NCBI GenBank assembly: GCA_020746995.1
Contig: JAGPXD010000002.1
Location: 1,240,001-1,304,000, forward strand
Length of the DNA stretch: 64,000 nt
Direction: 5' to 3'
DNA from: Plectosphaerella cucumerina
Taxonomy: Eukaryota > Ascomycota > Sordariomycetes > Glomerellales > Plectosphaerellaceae
Below, in pieces: positions 33,991 through 44,558 of this stretch (its first letter is position 1; every line of letters starts with the position of its first letter). The notes beneath the pieces were generated by a model, which made no database searches, had not been told where the DNA came from, and saw only the letters and a program-made list of their open reading frames with translations. The translations under genes and the position numbers were made by a program.

Positions 33991-34797
33991 ATGACAAGCC
34001 CTCCGATGGTCGAGGTTGAACATCCGCCATATCGCTACACTGGGTTTACCGCCGCCTCGCTCTCATCGAAACCCATCAGACTGCTCCAGCTACGGCCCGG
34101 CGACACCAAAGAAGACCTCAAAAATGCTCTGTTCCCGGCCCGCCTCGACGCGCCCCTCCCTTCCTCCCCCCCAAGTATGAGGCCCTGTCGTACGTCTAAG
34201 GCAAGGACACCGACGCTCGCGTTACCGTCACCGTCGACGGCCACAGCATGCTCCAGATCGGCCCGACCCTGGCCGCGGCCCTCCTCTATTTGCGGCACCG
34301 CGACAGGCCGAGGAACCTCTGGATCGACGCCGTCTGCATCAACCAGAGCAACCTCGAGGAGCAAGCCCAGCAGGTCGGCCAGATGGGCGCCATTCGCAGC
34401 CCGCCGACAAGGTCATCCTCGTCTACGCCTTACCCGGGTGTCCGGGCCCCGACGTCTCCGCCCAACATCGGCCGTCGATGAGACCCTCGACGACCACCGG
34501 GACACGTTCTTCCTCGTCGGGCCCGCCTACATGGACGGCATCATGGACGGCGAGGCCCTGCTGGGGTCTTTGCCCGCGGGCTACGCCGTCCAATGGCGCG
34601 TGTGCCCAAGTGAACAGGGCTCGACACCCGTCTTCTCCAACACACTCACGGGCGAGATGTGCAGGGGCGATCCCCGTGTCGACCCGGACGGAGAACCGAG
34701 CACGACCCAACAGGAGGTCAGTGGCCGGTACTGGGCCTTGACGCCGCCGAGACTTCGTGAGCGCGGCGTGGACATCAAGGAAGTGGACATCGTCTGA
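33991..34797 (+). pseudogene. broken HET-domain gene
   Basis: This is the decayed remains of a heterokaryon-incompatibility (HET) protein gene. The first part reads PIRLLQLRPG and then, after a shift of frame near 34170, YEALSYV followed by a stop codon where intact HET proteins have Trp-Gly. The same frame goes on with LWIDAVCINQSNLEEQAQQVGQM, the HET hallmark. After another frame change only the tail survives (FFLVGPAYMDGIMDGEALL, usual near the C-terminus), so several hundred codons between the two parts are missing. A stop, two frame changes and an internal deletion make function very unlikely. HET genes are many and fast-evolving in these fungi, and relics are common. Confidence 0.82.
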
Positions 34798-35305
34798 GGG
34801 CATCACTTTAGACGAGAAGCACGCATAAGTGAGGTCATTGATGAAGTCTTCAAGCTTGCACCGTCGGGTCTCCTGGCTCTGGACGGTACGGCGGGAGAAA
34901 ACCAACCTCGGCCTCTTCACCGGCAGACGAGCAGCCTCCACCTCTTCACATCCCGCCTTCCAGTGGAGGCTTGGATGCACTGGTTCCACACACGTCCATG
35001 ATTGCTGGCAGCCAGCATTGTTCTGCCTACCCAAAAACTACATGATCGTGGGTACCATCGCCACGTCCCCTCCCGAATGCTTCATGGCATTCCCAACCAC
35101 TTCTCTTGTTCTTTCACCTTGTTGCGCAGCGCCCAAAAAGCCTGATCCAACGATTTCCCCTGCGTACGGAGAGGCCAAGACTTGCCCCCGTCATGGCACT
35201 CAGCCAGCCGGCGATGGCGTACCTTAAGCCCACGATGGTCAGTCCCAGCGCCGCGACTGTTCAATGGGTTCAATCCCGGAATCGATTTATTTCGGCCAGA
35301 TACAT
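34798..35305. other. intergenic
   Basis: About 510 bases between the HET relic and the 3' end of the P450 gene. No gene or repeat seen. Confidence 0.6.
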
Positions 35306-36975
35306 TCACAAAATATGTTCCCTCTCCTTCAATCTGACATTTAGCCCAGTCTGTTTCACGAACCATGCATTATGCAAAGTCCATGATGCTTCGGGGTCGT
35401 CAAGCTCAATCTGTGGATATCAAGTCAGCGCACTCACTTTTCGATAACCTGATCGCGCAACTTACCTCAAACGTCCTCAAAACAGCGGGCACAAGCTTGA
35501 AGATCTCCAGCAACGAGATGTTCTTGCCGATGCACGTTCTCGCACCAGCCCCAAAGGAGAAGAGGCAGCTCTTCATGTTGGACAGCTCTTCAGGACTGGC
35601 ATCGATCCATCTCTCAGGACGGAACTCGTCCGTGTGCGCCCCAAAGACGCTCTCGTCGCGGTGCACCACCCATGCTGAGCACCCAACAATGGTGCCGCCC
35701 GGAAGGCGGTGGCCGGCGACCTCGATGCCTGGAGCCGGCACCACTCGCTCGAGTGTCAGGCCAGCGGCAGGGTGGCAGCGCAATGCCTCGTTGACGACGG
35801 CGTTGAGATAAGGCAGCGAACGCACCTCCTCCCAGCGCACGAGGGCATCGTCACGCGTGAAGCGGCCCTCGCTACCTTCGACCTCGAGCTCGTCGAGAAG
35901 CTTGCGCATCTTATCAGGGTGCTTGAGCAGGAAGTAGAAGACGGCGCGGAGAGTGATGGCTGTCGTATCGGAGCCGGCGAACATATTGGCGACGGTCAGA
36001 GCCAGGACTCTCTCTTCACTGATGAAGACAGGGTCCTTCTTGTGCGCCTCCTGGAAGCGGGAGAGGAAGTCCCTCCGGTCGGAGTACCTCTTCTCTGCCT
36101 TCTCGCCGCCATCATCGCCCTGACGGCGATCGGCCATGCGCTTACGAGCGAATTCGACGACAGGCGAGTTAAAGTTGAGGAGGTTGTGCTTGCTCATCCA
36201 CAGTCGAAGGGGGTTCTTCAGGAGAAATCGGTCGAGGAGAGGCAGCTGGCCCACCACGGACACGTAGTTGAGCAGACCTTCGAGGTTGGTGATAATGTCG
36301 TCGACGTCGACGCCGCGATCCACGAAGCCGAGTCGCTTGGAGTATGTGAGCTCGCCGATGACGTCGAATGCGTAGAACTGCAGCCATTGACCTAGGTCGC
36401 ACGTCTTGCCGCCGCTGAAACGTTGCTTTAGCTGTTTGAGAAACTCCTGCGACGTGGAGTCGACAAGGGGCTCGAAGGTGACGAGGGTGCTCATGGCGTA
36501 TGCGTTGGATACGGCGCGGCGTAGCTTGGCGTGGAATTTCTCATCAGTCGTATTGAACATGCTCTGGAGGGAGTGTCCGTTGGCGATGGTCTGCTGCACG
36601 GGGTAGAACCCCGACTGCGCCGATGTTAGTGCCAGGATGGAAGGTTGGGCAGAAGCAGCTGTGACGCACCTTGACGAAGCCCGCATTCAGGGCGTAGATC
36701 GTCTTGATGGCCTCCGCTTGTCCAACAGACACAGTCCGAGGACCCAAACGAACGACGGGTCCATGCTCTTCGTGCAGTTTGACATGCCACAGCTCTGGTC
36801 TTCGGCCCCAGACGATGCCTACCCTCCACCAGTCGGTGAGGCTAGGGAGGAACGGGCCGGGGATCTTGTTCAAGCCCCCGCCGAATCTGTTGACGACGAG
36901 CTTTACCAAAAGCGCTCCGAGAACCACAGCAGCGATGCTCAAAGGCGAGGTAGGAATGATGTGTTTGATGATCAT
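35306..36975 (-). CDS. cytochrome P450 monooxygenase (pisatin demethylase-like group)
   Basis: An ER-anchored haem-thiolate monooxygenase of 519 residues. Exons on the minus strand: 36975-36670, 36614-35466, 35410-35306. A hydrophobic anchor covers about residues 10-30, followed by the hinge KIPGP. The I-helix shows AGSDTT, the K-helix EALR, then a PERW segment, and the haem loop FSFGAGARTCIGK gives the Cys ligand. The overall sequence resembles the fungal group usually annotated as pisatin demethylase-like, which hydroxylates or demethylates aromatic and other small molecules. It diverges from an acyl-CoA dehydrogenase gene, 348 bases away. An upstream extension to 37032 is open but lacks an ATG advantage. 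The substrate is unknown. Confidence 0.92.
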
Positions 36976-37323
36976 AATGTGCTGTACAGATTCTACTCGC
37001 TGCTCAGTGATGTGCAACAAGCATCGATACACATCATCTCAGGGCATTCTGAACAAGGTATTCAACTCACCGCCGGGCCAAACTCGGGTTGTTCCTGCCT
37101 CGGTCGGCTTCATGAACATCGTCGTCCACTGTCGTTTCCGAGATGGCGGGGGGCCGGAATGGGTTCGGAATGCGGGGAGGGGATTCCGGCCCCGGCACAT
37201 CCGGCGATCACCGGGCGATGCGACCCCTGAGGAGGGCAGGGAACAAAACCACGGAGGCAAGCGCATTCGAGGAAACAAAGCAAGCGGATCAAGAAATCGC
37301 CCTGTTTGTCTAATCGATTTGCC
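36976..37323. promoter_or_regulatory. shared divergent promoter, P450 / acyl-CoA dehydrogenase
   Basis: 348 bases between outward start codons. No specific site identified. Confidence 0.5.
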
Positions 37324-39138
37324 ATGTCCGTCCTATCCGAAGAGACTCAGTCCAAGTGGTTGTACGGCTCGCCGCTCCCATTCGCCGAGGCACCGTGGGC
37401 AAGGGGCTGCCCGAGCCCCTATTATGGAGACAGTCACAGGCGGTTGCGGCACGCGATGAGAAATTGGGTTGAGGAGGCGAGACTCACGCCTTGAGCTTGA
37501 AGGCGCTTGCTGACGGCCACGCAGAACCTCATCCCTCATGCTCAGGACTGGGAGATCTCGAAAGAGCTGCCCAAGGCTTTGTACAAGAAAGCGGCTGACG
37601 ATGGGCTTTTGATGCCTATGGCTTCTGGTGCGAAGGTGCATCCTGAGTGGAAAGGGAAATATCCCATCATCGGCGGCGTGTCGCCAGATGAGTGGGACGG
37701 CTTCCATGATTTTATTATCCACGATGAGTTTGGACGGGTTGGCGGCATTGGGTGAGTGCTTGGGTCAATGCCTGTCGATGTTCATAGAGGTTGTTGACTG
37801 ACCCGTTTTTCCCAGCATCGAGAACGGTCTGGTCGGTGGTGTTGTGAGTGTGTACCTAACCCCTCACGAAACGCTGATTCCCTGATGCCCTTCAGACACT
37901 TGCAGTCCCGGCTTTACAAAAGTTTGGCTCGGAAAAGCTCAAGAAAACGTAAGTTCACCTTTCCCTCGCTCAAAGCCATCTCAACTAAAGCGAACAGCGT
38001 CGTCCACAACATCCTCTCCGGCAACTCCCGAATTGCGCTGGCCATCACCGAGCCTGAGGCTGGCTCTGACGTCCAAGGGCTGCAGACCGAAGCCAATTTA
38101 TCAGACGACGGATCTTACTTCATCGTGACCGGACAGAAGAAGGCATGCCTCTCTTGAGACATCCTAGGAGTCGTGGCTAACCCAAACATAGTGGATCACA
38201 TCCGGGATGTATTCGGACTACTTCCTTACCCTCGTAAGGGAGACAACCGGAGACTTCACCCTCCTTGTCATCCCAAGGTCCAAGGGCCTCACCACCCGGC
38301 ACATGACGATGTCTGGGTCCACTGCAGCCGGAACTGCTTTTGTCGACCTCGACGAGGTCCGAGTGCCCCTCGACATGGTCGTTGGCGAACGCGGCAAGGG
38401 GTTCAAGTACATTGTGTCCAACTTCAATCACGAGGTTAGCTCATTCCTCTTCTCTCCCTGCCTCAACCCAGCTGACCATCGCAGCGACTGTTCATCGGGT
38501 TCCAGGCCCTGCGGTGTGCAAGAGTTTGCCTCGAGGACTCCATGTCGTAGGTCCCACAACTTTCTGCACTCGTTCAAGGAAGCTCACCGGTCTAGCTACG
38601 CCCAGAGTCGCGAGACGTTCGGCAAAACCCTGACGCAGCATGGTGAGCTGACATAACCATCCCCTCCACTTCCACCTCCACCCGTCTAACATCCCCCGAG
38701 CCGTCATCAGGTTCAAGTTCGCCCATATGAGCCGCGAGACCGAAGCCCTCCAGTCCTGGATCGAAGTGAGCATAGCCCCTGCCCTTCTCACTTTACCCCT
38801 GCTGATTGCCCTTCCCGCAGAGCTTAATCTACCAACTCTCTCAGCTCCCCCCAGCTGAGTCTGACTTCCTCCTAGCTGGCACGACGGCCCAGCTCAAGGC
38901 GCACGCAGGCATCGTGCTGGAGCACGTTGTGCGCGAGGCGGTCCAGATCCTCGGTGGCATCGGTCTCACGCGCGGTGGCCGCGGCGAGCGCGTCGAGCGC
39001 ATCTGGCGCGATGTAAAGGCCATCACCGTCCCTGGTGGCAGCGAGGAGATCCTCCTGGATCTGGCGACGCGGCGAGCTCTGAAGATCGCCGAGGAAGTGG
39101 GAAGGGTGATGGACGGAGCAGTCAGGCCGCGAATCTAG
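37324..39138 (+). CDS. acyl-CoA dehydrogenase family flavoprotein
   Basis: An FAD enzyme that oxidises acyl-CoA or a similar thioester, 446 residues. Ten exons fit: 37324-37476, 37525-37751, 37816-37843, 37896-37948, 37998-38142, 38192-38434, 38485-38546, 38596-38642, 38701-38765, 38821-39138. Motifs include the FAD-binding ALAITEPEAGSD, then WITSGMYSDYFL, MVVGERGKGFKYI and near the end QILGGIGLTRGG. Introns 1 and 5 start with GC (GCGAGA and GCATGC) rather than GT; the frame needs both. One exon has only 28 bases. No PTS1 or clear mitochondrial leader is seen, and the length fits the family. The gene shares its promoter with a P450, so a joint degradation or tailoring step is possible. Confidence 0.88.
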
Positions 39139-39812
39139 GGTTCGGTATCCGTTTACATGTGCCAGTGGGGACTGGATGTACTCCGACGATGGATTTACTC
39201 CTTTGTGGACGAACTGCGGCGGTGGACGAACTGCGACAGCAGATGAACTGCCACGGTACCTAACCATCAGAGGTACTCATATTTTACTGCATTTGTAGCT
39301 AGATCTGCTGCCTCTGTAGACAAGCCTTTCAAGTTCACCGCGTGCGCTCTACTGAAGTGGTCCGTAATCAAGTACAAGGCTCTGAGCGTCGCATGGTCAC
39401 CACAGTACCTAGCTAGGTAGACACGATTGCTAGTAAGTATGGGGGCCCTTTTCTCAATCAAGCCAGCCGGGCCATATAGCTAGAAGTAGGTAAGGGTCGC
39501 TATTGTTTCAGCTTCCAAACTCAGATTGCGCCCTCTGTAACACTCACAAAGCCACTGGCTCATTCTGCCGGAATATTCTTCCATAAGTATTGACGGGACG
39601 CAGTCCTCTTCATCATCTTCTGCTATGTTTCTCATCTGGCTCTCTTCAGCCATTCCCCGACCATGCAGCTCAACATGTCAGCCGTCGCTTGCGAGACGAC
39701 TGCTCTCCGGCACCATTCTGGCATCGATTCTGCCTCAACAACCAGAACCTCACTCAAGGCGACCTCTAGCGCCGTTCCCGATACAAGGACCATTCTCAAG
39801 AACGCCCTGCGC
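39139..39812. other. intergenic upstream of the small secreted protein gene
   Basis: About 670 bases. The ATG at 39663 is in frame with the downstream gene, but an extension from it would hide the signal peptide, so it was not chosen. Nothing else recognised. Confidence 0.55.
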
Positions 39813-40347
39813 ATGTCCAAGTTCCTCTTCACCCTTTTGCTTCTATGGACAGCAGTGGTTGTTCCTCGCAACGAAACAAACAGTCTTGAATTCCCATTCA
39901 CACTTGTAGTTGGAAACCTCTCCGTCATACCACCGATCTTCGCATCAAATGAAAAGATGACACCTGAGCTTGGTGAGAGGGCTGCCATCTTTCATCTGAA
40001 GGATGGACGTCTTACTTCAGATCAACACCTCTTGGCGCGACACCATTACGAACACCAGGCCGGGTACCCGCAACCAGTCTATTGGTACAAAAATGGACAA
40101 CCCAATCCACCTCGAACAAAAACAACCGCCAAGGGGAATGATGATGGATCGCTTCAGGTGTATTTATCTAGTAAGCATGTTGAATCACTTTGGGATTCGC
40201 TTTTTCTAACCCTAGTACCCAGGTGTTCCTCTTATTGGTTATCCCAAATCTCGCACACTTGAAGCGGACACAACATACACGTGGGTACAAGATGGCATAC
40301 TTTGGGGCGCAGATGCGGCTGCGGTTCATGTCAAGCCTGTTAAATGA
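39813..40347 (+). CDS. small secreted protein of unknown function
   Basis: Two exons, 39813-40170 and 40223-40347, code 160 residues. The ATG at 39813 opens a classic signal peptide (MSKFLFTLLLLWTAVVV). The mature part begins with a beta-rich run (EFPFTLVVGNLSVIPP), contains AIFHLKDGRL and YPQPVYWYKNG, and ends with TYTWVQDGILWGADAAAVHVKP. It has no Cys in the mature region, so it is not a Cys-stabilised effector. The family was not recognised with confidence; the middle is faintly like PhiA-type fungal cell wall proteins. The open frame across the splice site and the clean signal peptide support a real gene. It may be an apoplastic or wall protein, or an effector candidate. Confidence 0.68.
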
Positions 40348-40705
40348 GAGCTCATATCTGAGTTCGGTTCAATATCTGCCTAGATCCCTGACCCAGGAGA
40401 TGCTTATGGGGTAGACGGACAACAGTCGTCCGGCACATGTGGAAGGATGTCAACTCAAGAATCAGCACTGGAAGAACACATGTTCATATCTAGCCACGAC
40501 ACTGAAAACACCGGCAGGGACTCAGCACGTCGCGTGCGTTAAATAAAGTAACGTGTTGGCTGAACCTACTACGTCGGTTGACCTGCTGCGTCGGTTGACC
40601 TGCTGCGTCGGTTGACCTGCTGCGTCGCGGTGCTTACTTGTACCTAGGTATAGGTAGGTAGGTACCGTGGGCCTTATACTGCAGGCAGGTAGCTGCCCTT
40701 GCCCC
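40348..40705. other. intergenic with dispersed repeat
   Basis: About 360 bases between the secreted protein gene and the aldolase-like gene. It holds site 3 of the dispersed 17-base repeat. Confidence 0.6.
40566..40627 (+). repeat. dispersed 17-base repeat unit, site 3
   Basis: Three full units and one partial copy of ctgctgcgtcggttgac, the second and third identical. This is the most regular of the three sites and gives the consensus. Confidence 0.9.
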
Positions 40706-41709
40706 TCACTTCAGAACCTCGCCCCCGCTCTCTTCGACGATGAGGTCAAACTCGGGCTGGAACTCGATGTAAAAGTTGTCCTAAACAGGTCGTCAGCACA
40801 TCTCCTCAGCCGCGTACCCTCCATCGACACGAACCGCACTCTGGATCACGTCCGCATTGAACTGCGCAACATGGTCGGCGATGATGGATTTCGGGATCCC
40901 ATTAGCAGCAGCTGCCTCGGCCAAAAGCTGCGAGTGACACGCCTGATCGAGGCTATAGAAGAGAAACGCGGCTTCATCGACAGTCCGCCCGACCGTCAGC
41001 AACCCGTGGTTCTTGAGGATGCAGACGAGACTTTTTGGACCCAGCGCGGCGGCGATCGCCCTGCCCTCTTCTTGGGCAATGGCCTGGCCGCCATGGTCGT
41101 CGTAAACGCTCTGGATTCCGTAGAGGTTGCAGGCGTCTGAACATTGTCAGCGTGGTCCCATCAGGAGAGAAGGTTCCCCGACTCACCCTGCGTCAACATC
41201 TCGACCGGCCGCCCAAAAGCACTCCACGTCTTGCCATGAATGCTATGCGCATGCGCAGCCGCCCATACATCAGGCCGTGCCTTGTGCACCTCCGAATGAA
41301 TCATGAAACCAGCTGTATTGACAACAGCCTGGTTGCCGCCCTCGACCACGTACCCCTCTGCGTCGACAAGGACGAGGTCCGACGCCCGCATGGAGGCAAA
41401 GTGCTTGGCGTAAGGGTTGAACCAGAGGTGATCATGCAGGATCGGGTCGCGCATCGAGATATGGCCTGCGATGCCCTCTGCGTATCCGTGCTTTGCGAAG
41501 AAGCGGAAGGCAGCGGCCATGTGCTCTTTCGCCCATTGTCGCTGGCGCAGGGGCCGCGAGGGGAACTGGGGAATGCCCCTGAGCTTGAGCTTGCCGGCGC
41601 GATCGCCTCGGACAAGTTCTTGGAAATATTCCTTCTTTGGGGCCTGTGGCGCCGAAGCGGGCGCTGGCACCTGAGGGGATGGCTTCTCGGTCTGGGTGGT
41701 GGTCGACAT
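40706..41709 (-). CDS. class II aldolase/adducin-domain protein
   Basis: A metal-dependent aldolase or a catalytically changed relative, 294 residues. Exons on the minus strand: 41709-41187, 41136-40850, 40780-40706. The fold shows GIAGHISMRDP, then HSEVHKARPDVWAAAHAHS with the metal-binding His residues and, later, LKNHGLLTVG carrying another His. The C-terminal block NFYIEFQPEFDLI fits the fungal branch only if intron 2 runs 40849-40781, which keeps the frame. A start at 41760 would add 17 residues. It diverges from a D-2-hydroxyacid dehydrogenase. Relatives act on L-fuculose-, L-ribulose- or threonate-type phosphates, or have unknown substrates. Confidence 0.87.
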
Positions 41710-42055
41710 GGTATTGTAGGGGCGTTTCTTGGAGTCGTGAAGTGGCAAACCGCGGGGCATGATCAGCTTCCATCAAGATAGATCCTCGCTAGAATGGGAC
41801 CAGAGGCCGGGCCGTACAGTGTCCGTAGCGGACTCGGCGCCCCGGAAAACACGCCGATGGATCACCGTTGATGGCTGCCCACTGACGGGAGCCAGTGGGC
41901 CACCTCATCAGCCCATCACCACCGCTGTCAGGTCCGGCGGGGCCTTGACTCATTACCTGTAGGCTGTCGACCCGACATCTACAGGGCGTCCAACTAGAGT
42001 CCGCTTCAAACTCTGGAAAGATGCCTCGCCAATTTCCATCACAGCGCCTTCCACC
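41710..42055. promoter_or_regulatory. shared divergent promoter, aldolase-like / D-2-hydroxyacid dehydrogenase
   Basis: 346 bases between outward start codons. No specific operator identified. Confidence 0.5.
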
Positions 42056-43181
42056 ATGACCAAACCCGTCATCCTCTACGTGGGCCAGCCCATCCTTTTT
42101 GCCCACGATGCCTGGGCGCGGTTCCAATCCTCCTTCGAGATCCTCCGCTACGACGTCAAGTCGCGCGACGAGCTCATCGCTGCCTTTGCCGAGGGCGGGC
42201 GCTATAGCAAGATCGAAGGCATCATGCGTCCCAACATGGCCCCCAACATGCTTCCGCCTCTCGACGAAGAACTCGTCGCGCTCCTACCAAAGTCGTGCCG
42301 CATCGTGGCCTACTGCAACCACGGCTACGACGGACAGGACGTGCGCGCGCTCGAGCGCCGGGGCATCTGGTACTGCAACGCCGCTGGAGGGTGCACCGAG
42401 TCGACAGCCGACATCGGCTTGTTCCTGGTCATCGCCGCGTTTCGCTTCACCTCTTTTTGCGAGCTGACGATGCGCGAGAATGGCAATGCCAACTGGTTTG
42501 ACATCCAGGATGTGGTCAACACGGCCCGCGAGCCGGGCGGAAAGGTCATTGGCATCATCGGCATGGGCGATGTAGGAGCTGCTGTCGCGCGACGCGTCCA
42601 AGCCATTGGCATGGTCGTCCACTACTACAATCGTCGGCGGCGGCCCGATGCCGAGAAGGCGCTGGGCGGCGGGGTTGTCTACCACGATACGGTCGAGGGA
42701 GTGCTGGGCGCTGCCGACTGCGTGCTGCTCGCGTGCCCGCACACCCCCGAGACGCACCACCTGCTGAACAAGACGACCATCAGGTTGATGAAGAAAGGCA
42801 GTCGAGTGGTCAACATTGGTCGGGGCAAGTGCATCGACGAGGAGGCGCTGGTCGATGCGCTGGAGGATGGGCACATTTCGAGCGCTGGCCTTGATGTGTT
42901 CCACGACGAGTGAGTGTTCGAGGGCGATGAGATGGACGCACCTACTGACAGCTGCAGACCCGTCGTTCACCCGAAGCTGCTGAGCAACAAAAAGGTGACG
43001 CTGTTGCCGCACATTGCGGGGAGCACTGTTGATGCCGACAAGGTGAGTCCGAAATTCAGGTTGGTGGAGGAAGTGCTGACAGTTGATGCAGAACTTTGAG
43101 GAAATTACCATGCGAAATATCGAGGCCTTCTTCCTCGGCGACGGGAAGCCGCTGACGCCCATCAACAATCCGGCCGTTTGA
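42056..43181 (+). CDS. D-isomer specific 2-hydroxyacid dehydrogenase
   Basis: An NAD(P)-dependent reductase of 2-keto acids such as glyoxylate or hydroxypyruvate, 342 residues. Exons: 42056-42909, 42958-43042, 43092-43181. The nucleotide-binding motif GIIGMGDVG is in the middle of the protein, followed by NRRRRP, whose Arg residues would favour NADPH. The catalytic Arg lies in NIGRGKCIDE and the catalytic His in LPHIAGS. Length and motif order are normal for the family. The ATG has a good context (ccaccatgacc). The shared promoter with the aldolase-like gene suggests a common carbon-acid pathway, which remains inference. Confidence 0.92.
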
Positions 43182-43709
43182 TGCGTCGCCGATTGAGGTG
43201 GGAAGTGTAGATGTTTGCTGGCAAACCTGACAAGAAAGCCACCACGTGGAATGAGACCTGCCGACATTGAGAGAACTGTCCCTGATTGCATGCGGCTCGC
43301 CGTGATGTCCAGAACTTCTCGGTCTCGCGCGATTGCAAGCGCTCGTTGGTCAAACCAACTCAACGATGTCCAGAACATGCCGGATCCTGTTCTGGCCCGC
43401 GTGCATGGCTGTCAGCCCATCTCTGCCGCCGTTTCCGGTCGCCGGATGTCCGATGGCACGGCCCGGGAGCCCGGCGTCCTTCCGGACCACGCCCAAGCCC
43501 AGCTCACCTCAGCTCAGCGCGACCGCGTTTGCACCTCACCGCTTGCTTGCGTGTTTGCTTCTTTCCCTCCCAAACTCTCTCGCCAACAATTCCAAGAGAA
43601 GACTGTCCAGCAACAGCGATCGGTCCCGTTTTAAGAAAAGCCAGCGCGCGTCGCGCATCATCACTACACCCAAGACTCCAAGGGCCTCTCACAAAACACC
43701 ACCGCCAAC
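43182..43709. other. intergenic
   Basis: About 530 bases holding the promoter of the serine hydrolase gene, with pyrimidine-rich stretches near 43540-43600. No gene seen. Confidence 0.6.
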
Positions 43710-44558
43710 ATGACACAAGTCGACCCATCGCTGGCTCTCCCTCGGATCCTCTGCCTCCACGGCGGCGGCGTCAATGCAGACATCTTCCGGTTACAATCTC
43801 GGGCGCTCATCGCCGCGCTCGCTCCCTACTTCCGCCTCGTCTTCGTCGACGCGCCCTTCCTGTGCGCACCACATCCTGACGTCGTCAAGGTGTATGGTGA
43901 CCACGGACCCTTCCGCCGCTGGCTGCGCTGGGAGCCAGACCACCCCATCATCGATGCCGCTACAGCATCAGCCGAAATCGAGGAAAACATCCGCAGCGCC
44001 ATGATTTCCGACGACGAGGGCGGCGCGAACGGTCGCTGGGTTGGCATCATGGGCTTCAGCCAGGGCGCCAAAATCGCCGCCAGCTGGGCCTTCACACAAC
44101 AACTCCTCATCCGGGAGATCGGCACCCAACAGGCATGGAGACGAATGGGCGCAAACTGGCAATTCGTCGTGCTTCTTGCAGGCCGAGCGCCGCTGGTGGT
44201 CCTGGACCAGAACCTGCCCGTTCCCGAGGGATGCGCCAACGCGAGCGAGGCCAGCGCCGACTACAAAGGCCTGCCAGAGGGCATCACGGGAGACGACCAC
44301 GTGCTGAACCTGCCGACGATCCACGTTCACGGCCTGAGGGATTCGGGACTCCATCTGCACCGCATGATGATGGATAGCTACTGCCGGGCTGACAGCGCGA
44401 CGCTGGTTGAGTGGGACGGCCATCACCGTGTGCCGATCAAGACGGCGGATGTGCAGGCGGTCGTTGGGGAGATGTTGCGGGTATCGGAGCAGCTGGGCGT
44501 TTTGGCGGGGGATCCGCTGAGAGCTGTGCCTGGATCGTCGGAGGTGGACAATTACTAG
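43710..44558 (+). CDS. FSH-family serine hydrolase (LovG/OVCA2-like)
   Basis: A small alpha/beta hydrolase of 282 residues in a single exon. ILCLHGGGVNADIF at the N-terminus gives the oxyanion region, GIMGFSQGA holds the catalytic Ser, and VEWDGHHRVP near the end holds the catalytic His. This is the FSH1 family; one member, LovG, releases a polyketide from its synthase, while others are general esterases. No polyketide synthase lies in the window, so there is no local reason to call it a tailoring enzyme. It sits between a dehydrogenase and an SDR, all on the same strand. Confidence 0.92.
   Translation: MTQVDPSLALPRILCLHGGGVNADIFRLQSRALIAALAPYFRLVFVDAPFLCAPHPDVVKVYGDHGPFRRWLRWEPDHPIIDAATASAEIEENIRSAMISDDEGGANGRWVGIMGFSQGAKIAASWAFTQQLLIREIGTQQAWRRMGANWQFVVLLAGRAPLVVLDQNLPVPEGCANASEASADYKGLPEGITGDDHVLNLPTIHVHGLRDSGLHLHRMMMDSYCRADSATLVEWDGHHRVPIKTADVQAVVGEMLRVSEQLGVLAGDPLRAVPGSSEVDNY

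Noticed and set aside
39663..39812. A 50-residue N-terminal extension of the small secreted protein
   Set aside because: It would bury the clear signal peptide that begins at 39813.
40566..40627. A short direct-repeat array that might suggest CRISPR
   Set aside because: Units are head to tail without spacers, and the host is a eukaryote.
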